Below are positions 1 through 10,874 of a stretch of 64,000 nucleotides of DNA, piece by piece. A program made the position numbers and the translations under genes. Source of the DNA: Alloascoidea africana (lineage: Eukaryota; Ascomycota; Alloascoideomycetes; Alloascoideales; Alloascoideaceae); the NCBI GenBank assembly GCA_030581615.1, contig JAKTTT010000014.1, positions 372,001 through 436,000 of the forward strand, given 5' to 3'. Under the pieces are notes generated by a model, which worked only from the letters and a program-made list of their open reading frames with translations, was not told where the DNA came from and searched no databases. The number at the start of each line of letters is the position of its first letter. The stretch's first letter is position 1.

Positions 1-3000
1 AAGAAGTGTCCTTAGTTGCAGAGGGAGAAGTGGCGTTTGTTGTTGATGCATAACTAGAATATGAAGCAGAAGAGGTTGAAATATCCTTTGGCTTTCTTCT
101 GCCACTAAGCCTACGGAATATAGATCCGATTGAAGACGAGCCGGTGTTTGAAACGCCGACTGAATGCGAATGGCGATGATGATAACGATTTTCTGATGCA
201 GTGGTTGCTGGTGTTTCCGTTTTAGAAGATTGTGAGATTGTTGGGGAGAGTGAAATTGATTGGTAACCTTGAGGCTTCTCCTGAGGTTGAGGTGAACCTG
301 AGTAAAATCTAGGAGAAGGCTGTTGAGTTTCAGGGACTTGAGCCTGTGGTTGTTCAGGAGACGACTCAGTAACAGAACTAAAAGGAACGTGAACTGCTTG
401 AGGGTTATAGTCCAATGCGCCCTGAGTTCTGGCACGAGCTCTAGTGACAGGTGCACGACGGCTTGGCTGGCGTGAAGGTGTATTTCCAGTAAGCCCGCTT
501 GCATTTGAATCTTTTGCTAGTCGTGGAGGTGATGAAATGACAAACTCTGGTGGGGCAGTAATAGGAGCAGTCATTGCTCCAGAACTGGAGCCAGTATTGG
601 TTCTGGTATCCGTAATGGTAGGAGCAGTCTTCTGAGGTTGAGCTCTATTTGCAAATGAAGTCTCTCTGGGGATGTTCTGGAGATGAGATTCATCGTGAGC
701 TGTAGAAGGCAAGGGAGAAATTGTAGAAGATCTCTCTGTTCCGTTATAGCCATTTCCAGGAGTAATGCTGGCGGGTGGATGAGACAATTCTGAAGGAGTT
801 TTGGCAACAGAAGGCTCAGTACTGGCAGTTTTAATGGGTGAGGTTTCAGAAACCTTTCTGGCTTCGTTCACTCTTTCAACACTCTTGACAGGTTTAGCTG
901 CTTCTAGCTCAGCCTTCTTGAGTTCTTCAGATCTCTCCTGTTCTTCTTTTCTTGCCTGGCTCTCCAATCTTTCCTTTCGCTCACGTTCTTGGCTCTCACG
1001 AACAAGATAGTATATAGAAATTAGAGGATGATACGCCGAAGTAGGGTCGGGCAATTTGGATATGGACAAAGAAGAAGAACTGGAAACGGGAGATCCAGAA
1101 TGGTTCATATTGTTAGTTGAAGTTGTTGTTTCAATGGCATCTGATCCAAACTCCAACATTTGATCCATGTTCATCACTACTGAAGATGACCCATTACAAG
1201 TGCTACTCGTGTTTGGACTTTCTCCTCTGGTTCTTCGATACAACTCTCCAAACTGAGGTTTCTTGGATCTCGATTCGTGAAGCTGTTGTTCGGAAAGCTG
1301 TCTCTGATATTGCCAGTTCTGGACACATCTAAGATATTCTGGGTCCGACAAAATTGCAGTAAGATCGTTCTTGATTTTCTCTTCAGAACCAAAATTGAAA
1401 CCAGTCATTCCACGAATAACTTCCGTCTCAAGAGGCAAAGTCAACGGTTCTCTCTCCGGGATAAACGAATCTGGAGGACCGTCATAACCACTATTGATCC
1501 AAGGGTGATTCATAACCTCCTGTAAAGTAGCTCTCGACTTTCTATCAACAACCAGCATTCTACTAAGGATAGAAACGCATTCAATTGATAGAAACTTGGG
1601 ATATTCCACTTTGCCAGCTTTGATCTTAGAATGGAGAACGGGCACGCTCTGGTCGTCAAAAGGCACTTTACCGCAGACAAGCACAAACAGGACAACTCCA
1701 AAACTCCAAACATCAACTTCCGGCCCGGTGTAGGGCTGAGCTGATAACAATTCAGGAGCAGCAAAATACAAACTGCCACAAAACGTTTTGAGCAAAGAGC
1801 TGGGGACAAACAAATTTGACAAGCCAAAATCGATAATCTTTATGTCCCCATTCTTATTGATCAGTATATTTTCAATTTTCAGATCCCGATGCACGATAGA
1901 ATGATGATGGCAGTAGTTTAACGCGCTTGCGATGCTTCTTGCAAACTTTCTTGCTTGTTTTTCTTTTAAAGATCCATGGCTCACAATGTAATCTAGCATT
2001 TGACCACCGCTGACGTACTCAAACACCATATAGAAATGATTTGACATTGGTGCCATGTCATACAATTTGCATATATATTTGTGGTTCAATAGTTTTCCGA
2101 TAGCAGCTTCCCTGATTGTACGGCGATCACGAGATTCCTCTTTTTCAAGTTCTTTCTGTCTTTTCTCTATACCGGCCTTGTCCTGAGGAATATTGGGATG
2201 TTCCCTAAGGTAAATATGCACCGTTCGAGGTATAATTTTCACAGCACAGTACTCTGAGGATCGTCGATTTCTCGCTAGTTTTACTTTCCCCATGGAGCCT
2301 GCTCCAATCGTCTTTACAAAATCCCAATCTCCAATGGATTTTCTATGAAACGGCGCTTTTTTCTCGGGTTTAGATGTTGACAAAGACTTGGAAGGTTGAG
2401 GCGATTTGGGGTTTGTATGTGCCGTGGTATCTGCCTGCATCTTAGGTTGTGCTTTAGCCTCTGTTTGAGCAGTTTGAGCAACTTGTGCCTGTGCTTGCAC
2501 CTGAGCTTGAGTTTGAGCTTGCGCTTGCGCTTGAGCTTGTGCCTGTGCTTGTGCTTGTGCCTGTTGGATCTGAGAATTTGCAGGTAGTGGAGGGGGCTCT
2601 TGCGTCGACGACTGAGGCAACGGGGGGTACTCCTGGCGGGAATGTGGGCCACCGTAGGAGTAAGAATACGATCTGGAATGTCCTCTCTTTTTCGAAGCAG
2701 TAGGTGGATGGTTCTGGATAGCACCATTATTAAGATTTTCATCCATGTTCTTCTGGTTTACATTCTGCGCATGGCTCTGATCTAGAAAACTGGGAGGCGG
2801 GAACGCAGTCGACAGCAACGGCCTTGGGGAGGGCTGGTGCTGCGGAGGAGACATGGTCGAGGGAAGGACCGTGGGGGGAGCATTGGCAGTAAAAGGGTTA
2901 TTTGTCTTTCTCAGGGGTGGTGGTGGCGGGCCCATACTTGCATTCCGTGAAAGATTTGCACCTCTACCTTTGGCACTGCTGTTGATTGAGCCTTGTCTGC

Positions 3001-3687
3001 TGAGCAAAGAGTTGCTCCCAATGGAACGATTACGTCTGGGAGGAGGATTCACAGACGAAGGTTGTGTTGGCATGGGTGGCTGATTCACAATTGGAGAAAC
3101 GGGAGATGCACAGGCGGGAGCCTGAGACTGGCCCTGGCCCTGACCTGAAAGACCTGGTGCTGCCCCTGGTGGGGCAACCGGGCCATTCAAGTTTGGTGGA
3201 TGTTGGCCAATAGTTTCCGGGGCAGGAGCCGTAGCGGCCCCAGGGGAATATCCATTGGGCAGTGAAAGGGGAGGTAATAGACGTTTTGTGTGGTTGTGTA
3301 CTGAAACTGGAGATCTGGACGAGGGTGGAGGAAGCGAGTTGTATGGTAAAGTAGGCATCTTGTTGCTCCTGCACAGAGCTTGGTTAGAGATGTTCCAAAA
3401 GGCAAATGCTTGAGCAGATATACTCACGGTGGAGAAGCAGAAGACAGCCTGGGCGGCGAGGCCTGGAAATTCTGTTGGCGTTGTTGATTGTTGTTGTTGT
3501 TGTAGTCCTGGGCATGGTTGAGGTGCCCCAGAGCCCCGGGAGAGGCTCCAGGGGCACCCGGGGAGTGCATGGCGAGACCCAGACCCACCGCCATGCCCAT
3601 TCCCATTCCCTGGGACTGGGGAAGGTACTGGCCCTGCTTGATCGTGGGAATGGGGATAGGATTGTGGTAGTCTTCGTTGTAGCTCAT
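1..3687 (-). CDS. KIN1: KIN1/KIN2-type serine/threonine protein kinase, 3' end beyond window
   Basis: Kinases of this family act at the plasma membrane in polarised growth and exocytosis. I read two exons, 3428-3687 and <1-3368. The intron at 3369-3427 has a GTGAGT donor, a CTAAC branch site and a TGCAG acceptor; phase fits (CC|G). Exon 1 (about 86 residues, Gln/Asn-rich) starts at the ATG at 3687, chosen because it leaves 180 bases to the divergent neighbour. The Pro/Gln-rich N-terminus contains an Ala-Gln repeat. The kinase domain lies at about residues 428-705, with glycine loop IGAGSMGKV, catalytic HRDLKIEN (about 580) and DFGLSN (about 599). The long Ser/Pro-rich tail stays open to base 1, so the C-terminal KA1 domain known in this family would lie outside. 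At least 1,200 residues are visible, slightly more than S. cerevisiae Kin1 or Kin2. Which of the two paralogues it matches cannot be told. Confidence 0.88.
2480..2575. repeat. Ala-Gln dipeptide-coding repeat inside the kinase gene
   Basis: A degenerate hexanucleotide run (plus strand approximately TTGTGC or TTGAGC) encodes alternating Gln-Ala on the minus strand, about 15 pairs, upstream of the KIN1/2 kinase domain. The same bases give arginine/lysine-rich or leucine-rich open frames on the other frames; those are shadows of the repeat. Confidence 0.85.
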
Positions 3688-3758
3688 CCAGACGGTGAAG
3701 AACAGGAGAGAGAACGAGAAAATCCAAAAAAGCAGCTGCGCATCTGGGGGGGAAATGT

Positions 3759-3787
3759 CACGTGCCCGTGGCTGCCGGGTATAAAAG
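3759..3787 (+). promoter_or_regulatory. CACGTG E-box plus TATA box of the TMA29-like gene
   Basis: CACGTG lies at 3759-3764, followed by TATAAAAG at 3780-3787, about 80 bases before the ATG at 3868. The motif is a Cbf1/bHLH-type site by consensus. The E-box is palindromic and could also serve the divergent kinase gene, which starts at 3687. Confidence 0.6.
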
Positions 3788-3867
3788 GGCCGGGTATCGT
3801 TTCTCGGCTGGAGCCCGGCTCCCTCCACGATCTCCTTCATCGTTTCATCCACCTTCACCTTCACGCC

Positions 3868-4763
3868 ATGTCTTCGTACGGTTTAGCTGCTGCCTCCCGG
3901 CTGGCGGGAAAGACAATTCTGATCACAGGTGCCTCGGCCGGAATCGGCAGGGCCACTGCGGCGGAGTTTGCGAGCGCTGCGAACGGCAACCTGAAGCTGA
4001 TTATCACGGCCCGAAGACTGGAGAGGCTTGAGGCTCTCAAGCAAGATCTGGAGACACAGTACAAGGGAAAGGGCATATCTGTGTTTACGTCGAAGCTGGA
4101 CATGACCAAGACCGAGGAAATCACTTCGTTTGTTTCGTCGTTGCCCCAGGAGTTTAGCAGTGTTGATGTTCTCGTGAACAACGCGTATGTGGTCCGTGTT
4201 ATCTCACTCTGGTGGTACAAAACCCTAACACCGTGCCAATTGGTATATTTGTCTCTAGTGGAATGGTATTCGGAAGTGAAAAAGTTGGTGAGATTGCCCA
4301 ATCTGACATCAACACCATGTTTGCTACCAACGTCATTGGGCTGATTGCTCTGACCCAGGCAATCCTCCCAGGGATGAAAGCCCGTGGCAGAGGTGATATT
4401 ATCAACTTGGGAAGCATTGCTGGTAGAGAGCCTTATCCAACGGGAGGAATATACTGTGCTACGAAAGCAGCAGTCAATTCTTTCTCCCATTCCTTACGTA
4501 AGGAATTGATTGACACTCCTTTGCGCGTGATTGAAATCCAGCCGGGTCAGGTCGAAACTGAGTTTTCGATTGTCAGATATAGAGGAGACGTTGATAAGGC
4601 TAAACAGGTTTATTCAGGTGCCGAGCCTCTTGTTGCTGAGGATATTGCCGAGTTAATTGTTTTCACTGCCTCTAGACGAGTCAACACCGTCATTGCAGAG
4701 ACTTTGGTCTTCCCTACCCACCAGGCATCCCCTTTCCATGCTTACAAGAAGCCAACAAATTAG
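3868..4763 (+). CDS. TMA29: NADP-dependent short-chain dehydrogenase, YMR226C/TMA29 type
   Basis: A cytosolic oxidoreductase; the S. cerevisiae homologue oxidises L-serine, L-allo-threonine and related 3-hydroxy acids with NADP+. Two exons, 3868-4184 and 4259-4763, give 273 residues. The 74-base intron (GTATGT donor, CCTAACA branch, TCTCTAG acceptor) joins in phase to restore the family motif NNAG, which neither unspliced frame contains. Visible motifs are the cofactor-binding GASAGIG near residue 24, NNAG, a catalytic serine in NLGSIAG and the YxxxK pair in IYCATK. The length and C-terminus (FPTHQASP) match the yeast protein closely. Two CTG codons sit at leucine positions in the GLIALTQAILP stretch, consistent with standard decoding. 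Confidence 0.94.
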
Positions 4764-5633
4764 AATAGTAGTGTTGATTATAGACTCAGTTTTGAGAAGT
4801 TGTGCGATGATAGATATAAGATAAGTTAGTCATCGCCGATTCCCCCTTGTAGATCAAACTTTACCGTAGAAGGTTAGGCAGGGCAATATTGACACAGATA
4901 GGTGTTGGTTGTTAATGGGTGAATCTAAAATGCTGTACTTTCTGTAAATGTATTCATCTCTATTGTCTTTGTTTGTTTGCTTCTAGTTTTATAAAACCGA
5001 GAGAGATACATAAAATCAAAAAAAGAAATTGCGGCATGGTTCTCCATGCTGTTGCTCGGACCGGCTCAGTAATGAACACAATCCCAATATAAAGTTACCG
5101 TTGTATCGAAGCAAATCTTAAGTTTCAAATGACTATTATTGTTTTTCTCCTTCTCTTCTAAGCTAAAATGGCTTGCAATGAAGTTTGATAAACCGTTGTA
5201 TGCTGGTGTTCAGAATTGCTATTCTGCGTTTTGCATAAACAAGAGTTAAAGGACTCTACCAAGAAATGCTTCCACTGGAAAGACCAGATCGGCAGGTACA
5301 GGTATACTTAGGCGCTGACCATTGCTTTTTGCCATGGATTTGAAGCTCAAGAAAAAGCATAGGTCATTTGAAGTTCCTGATTTAGTGATGGATATCTACT
5401 GAATCGAAGGCTGATGAATATTAAACCAAAAAATATATATTTTTAAAAAATTATAAATGTACTTTACAGGAAAACAGATACAATCTAGTAACAGATCAAA
5501 AATCAACAACATTGTGATTTCAACATCAACAGATGCTAAGAGTATAAAAAGTGTGTTTGAATAATAGTCATTATAATGCACAGGAGGTTTGTATTTGGAC
5601 AATGAGTAATGTGCTTGAGAATGGGGACTCCAT
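4764..5633. other. intergenic, no gene seen; one small hairpin
   Basis: An AT-rich convergent stretch of 870 bases between two 3' ends. Open frames here are short and featureless. The only structure noticed is the inverted repeat GCATGG-TTCT-CCATGC at 5034-5049, which G-U pairs could extend by about three base pairs. Confidence 0.6.
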
Positions 5634-5867
5634 TTACCTCATGTTGGTAAAGTCGGTCTCTCCCTCACGCAGGGAGTTTTCAATCTCAGATCGAGAACAA
5701 GTGCATTCATGAAAGGCTCTCTTGCCACATGAGCAGGAAGGAGAAGGAGCCTGGTTTTCGGCGCTGGCCCTGGAGCAGTCACAGTGAAGAGCAGGACGGC
5801 TTCCGCACGAGCATCTGGCCTCTTGAGCACAGACGCAGTTGTCAGTGGTTCCTCTGCAGCAGGTCAT
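5634..5867 (-). CDS. small cysteine-rich metallothionein-like protein
   Basis: A 77-residue protein with 12 cysteines, all in the first 57 residues: one CC pair (3-4) and five CxC motifs (11/13, 19/21, 29/31, 45/47, 55/57). Residues 19-38 and 45-64 form two related units of about 20 residues, each beginning CSCG and ending in xxEN after a second CxC. The last 20 residues are acidic and lack cysteine. Paired CxC motifs suggest metal binding, and I recall similar small Cys-rich proteins of unclear function in many fungi; a metal or stress role here is inference. The frame stays open upstream, but the start at 5867 is preferred: the residues before it are not cysteine-rich, and a TATA box lies about 110 bases upstream. 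Confidence 0.8.
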   Translation of the reverse strand: MTCCRGTTDNCVCAQEARCSCGSRPALHCDCSRASAENQAPSPSCSCGKRAFHECTCSRSEIENSLREGETDFTNMR

Positions 5868-5974
5868 TTTGATAAAACTAGTAAGGGGGCAATTGAAAGT
5901 AAAACGGGAGTTCAGAGAGTCTTGGACTGAAAGAGAAGCTTGGATATCGAGAAATAGGAGGCAGCTGGGCTTCT

Positions 5975-6085
5975 TTTTATATCTTGTGGAGGCATTAGTC
6001 TGCCAAATCTGGAGTCCAGCGGCTGTGGCCAATCAGCGGCGCGCGATTCCTAAGCAAACTCATCGTGCGGCTTGGAGAGCACGTG
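5975..6085 (-). promoter_or_regulatory. TATA box and E-box upstream of the Cys-rich gene
   Basis: On the minus strand TATAAAA occupies 5975-5981, about 108 bases upstream of the ATG at 5867. CACGTG lies at 6080-6085. The interval ends where DIT1 finishes, so it must serve as the promoter of the Cys-rich gene. Confidence 0.55.
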
Positions 6086-6222
6086 ACCACGTCGATCTCC
6101 GAAACTGTGAAAAGTCAGCATTTTATCTTTCTGGTGATTCGTTCACATTGGGAATATGGTAAAAACCGCGAACGGGGAAAGCACAGTATATTATCAAAAG
6201 AAACAGTACGTTTGGCTATGTG

Positions 6223-6240
6223 GTCTAGTCTAGTCTAGTC
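6223..6240. repeat. GTCTA pentanucleotide repeat, 3.6 copies
   Basis: A perfect short tandem repeat of GTCTA. It overlaps the DIT1 stop codon (minus-strand TAG at 6235-6237), so copy-number change would mostly add 3' untranslated sequence. Confidence 0.85.
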
Positions 6241-7953
6241 CTCCTCCTCTTTGCTTTTGCAATCATTCTCGATTGGGACCCTTTGTAGGACATACCGGCC
6301 AACCTCTGACTTCCAACCCCCAGTGAACCGTTTGCTTTTGAGGGCCTCCTTGACCATTTTCGTTTTCCCAATGTACAGAAAGTCGTCGCCGACTACTTCA
6401 GTCACGCAATTGTGCCATGGAGTGGGGATATGGAGAAGGTCGTCATATGACAGATCGTCTTCACTGAATAGATGGGTAAAAGGCTTGCAGATTTTGTGAG
6501 ACAAAAGTCTAATTCCAAACTTTGGTCCACTGTTTGTGTGTCTGCAAAAAATACATTGTTAGTTTTTCGTAGGATTGCAAAAATCTCACCAAAAAGATAC
6601 ATACGAGTGGATGGAGAGACGAACGTGGAATGGGAAAATCAATTCCACAAGATTTGAATATGCTTCGTTTCTCTAGGGTTATACCATGGTTAGAATTTTA
6701 GAATCTTTACCAATGTTTGAAATTTAAACAATACTCACTCTAATCATCTCAAAGGCGATATTGGCTGCCAAAGTTTTGGATTTTTTCTTTGAGAGCCCTT
6801 TAACCTCGTGGTTTAGAGCCAAATCCTCAAGCATAAACTTGGAAAATCCTCTAAAGAGAAATAGTCTTGAATGGCCATCACTGCAAATGTCATCTCTCAA
6901 AAGTTTTGGGTCTGTCTGGCATCCAGCCATTAGAACTCTGCGACAAAATTCGGCATCAGGAGAGAGCTCTGTTCTCAAAAAATGTGGAATTTGTACTGCC
7001 TCGAGCAAGTTAAGATCGAGGTTTCCACCTGATGTGAAGAGTAATTCTGGAAGGTCTTTAAATCCAATAGCATCGGCCTGCATTTTATTTTTTGCAATGT
7101 GTCTTAGCATATCGCCGTATTGATCAACGGCGGTATCATTAACGCCAACTATTCAATAGTGTTAGTTCATCCAAAACAAAAGGGACATAAAAAAACAAAG
7201 GAGTTTTGACTTACTCAAATCAGAAAAAACATGTCCATCACTGATAATCAAAACTTGGGCTCCGGGTGGGTATATGTTTTGAACTTTACTACAAAATGTG
7301 ACAAGATTACTCAACGCCAAATATTCGCCATTATCTGGCTTATACCCTGCAACTTTTTCCGGATTAGAGGATTTGCAAGGGAAAGCTGGCAAACAGCATT
7401 CAATTTTTGTGTTACGTCTGGTGTAAAATTCAATTTTGGACTCAAAGTATTCACGACCACCTTTGAACCATTCATCGTGATGGGCAACATTTCTCAAATT
7501 GTATTCAAAAATGTCTGTAATTTGTTTTGCAAGAACTTTGGCCTTTAAAGGATCATTTGCTGTAGCAGGTACTGTTGATGTGTAAAGCTTGCTGTTTTTC
7601 AACACAACTGCCATAAACCACTTGTCAAAAGCTGAAGGTTCGTCAACGGTGACAATAGCCCTAATCTCAAAATCCTCTTGTTTATTACAAAGAGATGCTC
7701 TTGTCATCTCGGTAATGAAAAAGCGGGTAGTAGCTGATTCTTTCTCGATTTCAATTTCAAATTGATGGGAGGCATTGAAACTATCCTCATTTTGTATACT
7801 TGGGAGCTGTTTTGCAATAACTTCCCAATTTTCTTGGATGAAATCTTTTAGGTCGCCATCAATTGCGTAAAGCTCCTTTTTGGAGTTTCTCGTATATATG
7901 GCTTGGATTTTGGAGTGTGTTGAAAACTTTCTTGATTTGCTATTTACTGTCAT
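6235..7953 (-). CDS. DIT1: DIT1 dityrosine / isonitrile synthase family protein (DIT1_PvcA)
   Basis: S. cerevisiae Dit1 makes the soluble tyrosine precursor of spore-wall dityrosine; bacterial relatives (PvcA) are isonitrile synthases. Four exons: 7215-7953, 6739-7148, 6605-6672 and 6235-6541, giving 507 residues against 536 in S. cerevisiae. The introns are 66, 66 and 63 bases with GTAAGT, GTGAGT and GTATGT donors, ACTAAC/CTAAC-type branch sites and AG acceptors; all phases fit. Splicing rebuilds family-like segments: LIISDGHVFSDLIGVND across junction 1, and LIFPFHVRLSIHSH, then SGPKFGIRLL, across junctions 2 and 3. The start is the first ATG in the frame. No DIT2-type P450 adjoins it, unlike in S. 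cerevisiae. Expression in sporulation is inferred from the family only. Confidence 0.93.
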
Positions 7954-9234
7954 TTTTTTTTCAACCAACGAAACTTTGGACTTGAAAAGTATTTGATTAG
8001 ATTATAGGTGTTGAGTAATTAAATGCTAAATCACCTTCAGAAAATTATATTGCCACTTTCCAGAAAAGCAGAACCTGTTTGGAGGTTTTGAATGTATTAT
8101 TACTGGGACAAGAGAATGTGAAGAGGAAGAAAAAAGGAAGACAACGAGTGTATATATTGGAATATGTATCTAGAGGCTAATCAGCAAAAACTTGTTTTTG
8201 TACCTTTTCTGTTTGGCAGCTTGTGACCCGTTCCTGAGCCAAGATTTTAAATAGTGACAGTTAAACCCATTAAAGGCAAAAAGATAAAATCGAACCATGT
8301 GCTGACAATGACAAATAACTGCATTTAAGGGTATCTTGTAATTAATAGCAAGTAAAGAGACGTTGCTATTTTCAAATTTGCAAAAAAATGGGATAAAAAT
8401 TCTTCTATTTGCCCTTTTTTTGCTCATTCAAGAAGAAAGGTTTATGCGCAGCCCTTGTGAAAGCTGCTCTCTCCTCCCCCTTGAAAGTTTGTTCAGATTT
8501 CTGATTCCTTTATTGATCCTCGAGGATTTACAGGGAAAGATCTAATGAATTTATTTGTGAATGTTTTTTTTGCCTTACTTTTCGAAAATCTTCTTGAAAG
8601 TCTCTGGTACTTTGTAAACTGGAATTATCAAAAACGATAACAAATTGTTGTAATTTGCATAGTATATCACGGACAATAAAATAGACTTTGACTTTCGCAA
8701 GACGATAACAATGGCTCAAGGGAAAACAATAGACAAAACATAATGATCAGGGAGGTGCATGATGGTGCTTTCCACTACTTACACCATGTTTTTGCCCCTT
8801 CCTTATGACTGAACAAAACGAAATTTCTAGGACAGGACTTTGAATACTAATGTTAATAGTAAGTAACAATGAATTAATGGAATAACCGGGTACTATCGTC
8901 AAATCGCTCCCTAAATAACACAAGATAGAGCGATTCCATGATCAACACGCACCGAGTTATTAAGCTTCGTTTCCGCTCTGATGCAGGCAACTCACACGGT
9001 GGTGGGATTGTGACGAACCAAGCAATACCGGATTAACTCACACCATAGATCACCGAAAAAAATAATAAAAAAAAAAGAAATTAGTTATCATAAACGTAAA
9101 TCTCCTAGTTACAGTACTATTGTCTATACAAGGCTACCCACCGATGCCCACTGGCTAAGATTAAAGCACGGTAGTTTGGGTAAACTCAATGCCAGATAGT
9201 TTTTCCGCGTTCCACGCTCAGCCTGTTGTTTGGC
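7954..9234. other. intergenic, no gene seen
   Basis: 1.28 kb that must include the DIT1 promoter and the ERG25 3' end. Open frames are short and of random composition. A perfect 8-bp inverted repeat lies at 8902-8935. Short poly-A runs occur near 9060. Confidence 0.6.
8902..8935. repeat. 8-bp inverted repeat (hairpin)
   Basis: AATCGCTC at 8902-8909 is the exact reverse complement of GAGCGATT at 8928-8935, with an 18-base spacer. It lies about 300 bases downstream of ERG25, in sequence that is otherwise empty. Confidence 0.7.
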
Positions 9235-10182
9235 CTACTGTTGCTTAACAGTCTTTCTGGAACTTCTCAAACTTGCCCTCTTTGCTGCCCTCTCCATTGC
9301 CTTCTTCTTTCTATCTTCTCTGTCCTGTTTGGCAACTGGGCCAGCCTCTGTGTCAAGGGTAAAATCCCACCATCGGAACGAAGAGGCATAGTTCCCGATA
9401 AAATACTTATGATGCAAATCGTGGTGCTCAGCGCCAGCCCAGATGGGTAAAAAGTGATGGAGGGACCATGGAAAGTCATATCCGGAATGAGAATCGACGG
9501 CCTGTAACAACCTCAAGCCTACCCAAAAAGTCACTGTAAACAAATGGAGTTTATGGGTCAAAGCAGCATAGATGATGGGCATGCCGACGGTACCAAATCC
9601 AAGAGACATGACTTCTATCGGATGGGCATATTCTGCGCTGAAGCCGAAAGGAGCAGCGTATCTGTGATGCTGTTTGTGGATGTATTTGTAGAAGGGGCCA
9701 TAGTGGAACAGACGATGGGCCCAATAGTGCCACATGTCTTCTAGGCAAAAGAAGATAGCAATCTGATAGGCCATTGTGGCAATGCTTGGAAAGGGCACAC
9801 TTATGGAAATGTGCAAGATATCACACAAAGGATGGAACCCCCAGATGGGGACCGCCTCGATGAAAAAATGAGAAGTGAGTACAGCTTTGAAGCATTCCCA
9901 TTGTTCTTGGTCCGTTGGGATTTTATCAGGTTGCAACTTCCACCGCCTAAAGTAGGGAATATGGTCTATAATATACCAAGGCATACATCTTCCAAAGTAC
10001 ATGAATTCGTGAAAGAGGAAAAACATGAGCCCGGTCGCAAACATGTCATTTCCCATGTAGGCATAATATGTGGCCCAGACTTTCTCCAGGAGATTAAGCT
10101 CTGGATGGAGCTGGGACACGTTTGCTAGCGTGTCCGAGAAGCTCGGTGCAAGCACCGTGGTTGAGTTGATAACGGAGGTCAT
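9235..10182 (-). CDS. ERG25: C-4 methylsterol oxidase (ERG25)
   Basis: An ER membrane di-iron enzyme that oxidises the C-4 methyl groups of 4,4-dimethylzymosterol in ergosterol synthesis. The protein has 315 residues against 309 in S. cerevisiae. It belongs to the fatty acid hydroxylase superfamily and shows the three histidine motifs HRLFH, HKQHH and HHDLHH, with hydrophobic segments between them. The lysine/arginine-rich C-terminus is usual for an ER protein. The frame extends a few codons upstream, but the first ATG is at 10182; a TATA box about 105 bases upstream supports it. Confidence 0.96.
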   Translation of the reverse strand: MTSVINSTTVLAPSFSDTLANVSQLHPELNLLEKVWATYYAYMGNDMFATGLMFFLFHEFMYFGRCMPWYIIDHIPYFRRWKLQPDKIPTDQEQWECFKAVLTSHFFIEAVPIWGFHPLCDILHISISVPFPSIATMAYQIAIFFCLEDMWHYWAHRLFHYGPFYKYIHKQHHRYAAPFGFSAEYAHPIEVMSLGFGTVGMPIIYAALTHKLHLFTVTFWVGLRLLQAVDSHSGYDFPWSLHHFLPIWAGAEHHDLHHKYFIGNYASSFRWWDFTLDTEAGPVAKQDREDRKKKAMERAAKRASLRSSRKTVKQQ

Positions 10183-10874
10183 AATGCCTGATCCAGATAA
10201 TTGTCGGCGCAAGAAGGATTGTTAGAGTTAAAACAGCTGGGCAAACACCGGGCTCCAGAAGCGGGAGAAGGGAAGGAGATCCGCCATTATATAGATTCGC
10301 GAAACAGCCTTTGCGCTTGGGCTCATCTCATGGCCTGGGCGAGCATCCTGGGTGGGCTGTTCTCATTCTTCAGCTTCTGGAGCGCCGCCATTGGCAGCTT
10401 ATCGGCCTCGTACGATGCGATCGGATAACGTGATTGCCGGACAGGCCTTTTTTAGTGTGCAAAGCAAACGACGGGAACGACCCAGAATGAAACAGGGGTG
10501 GACCGCAAGAAACGGCCGGGCGCAACGTGGAATGATTTCTACGGCGATTTTCGACAGGGCCATGGAGCACGCGAGCTAAACGAGTCGCCGCGAGGACGGT
10601 GGTTGTGATGGTGGTGCTAAAAAACCAAACTTTTCATTGGCGATGCTGCCCGGGAACACAGCATCGGGCGGTTTTATTTTGCACACACACCACAATATTT
10701 GGCAGCATGGCTCCGGGGATAAGGTGGATACTTCTACAATTCCGAGCGGATACTCATTCAGAACAGCATGATATTATTATATATGATGTTATTGCCTGTG
10801 TATCAAAGCACAATGATAATAGATGAAATATCATTCAACTTTATTTTCGTTTCAACATGTAGCTTTTATTTTTC
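10183..10874. other. ERG25 promoter and RPS8 3' flank
   Basis: 690 bases without a convincing gene. TATATAA on the minus strand (10287-10293) is the likely ERG25 TATA box. The segment 10320-10700 is clearly more GC-rich than other intergenic DNA here. I saw no exact sterol-response heptamer (TCGTATA). Confidence 0.55.
10287..10293 (-). promoter_or_regulatory. TATA box of ERG25
   Basis: TATATAA on the minus strand, 105 bases upstream of the ERG25 ATG. Confidence 0.6.

Noticed and set aside
2314-2742. 142-codon Arg/Lys/His-rich minus-strand frame and Leu-rich plus-strand frames
   Set aside because: They are other-frame readings of the Ala-Gln repeat in the KIN kinase gene.
6223-6240. GTCTA repeat as a possible CRISPR or telomere-like array
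   Set aside because: Only 3.6 copies of five bases; an ordinary microsatellite.
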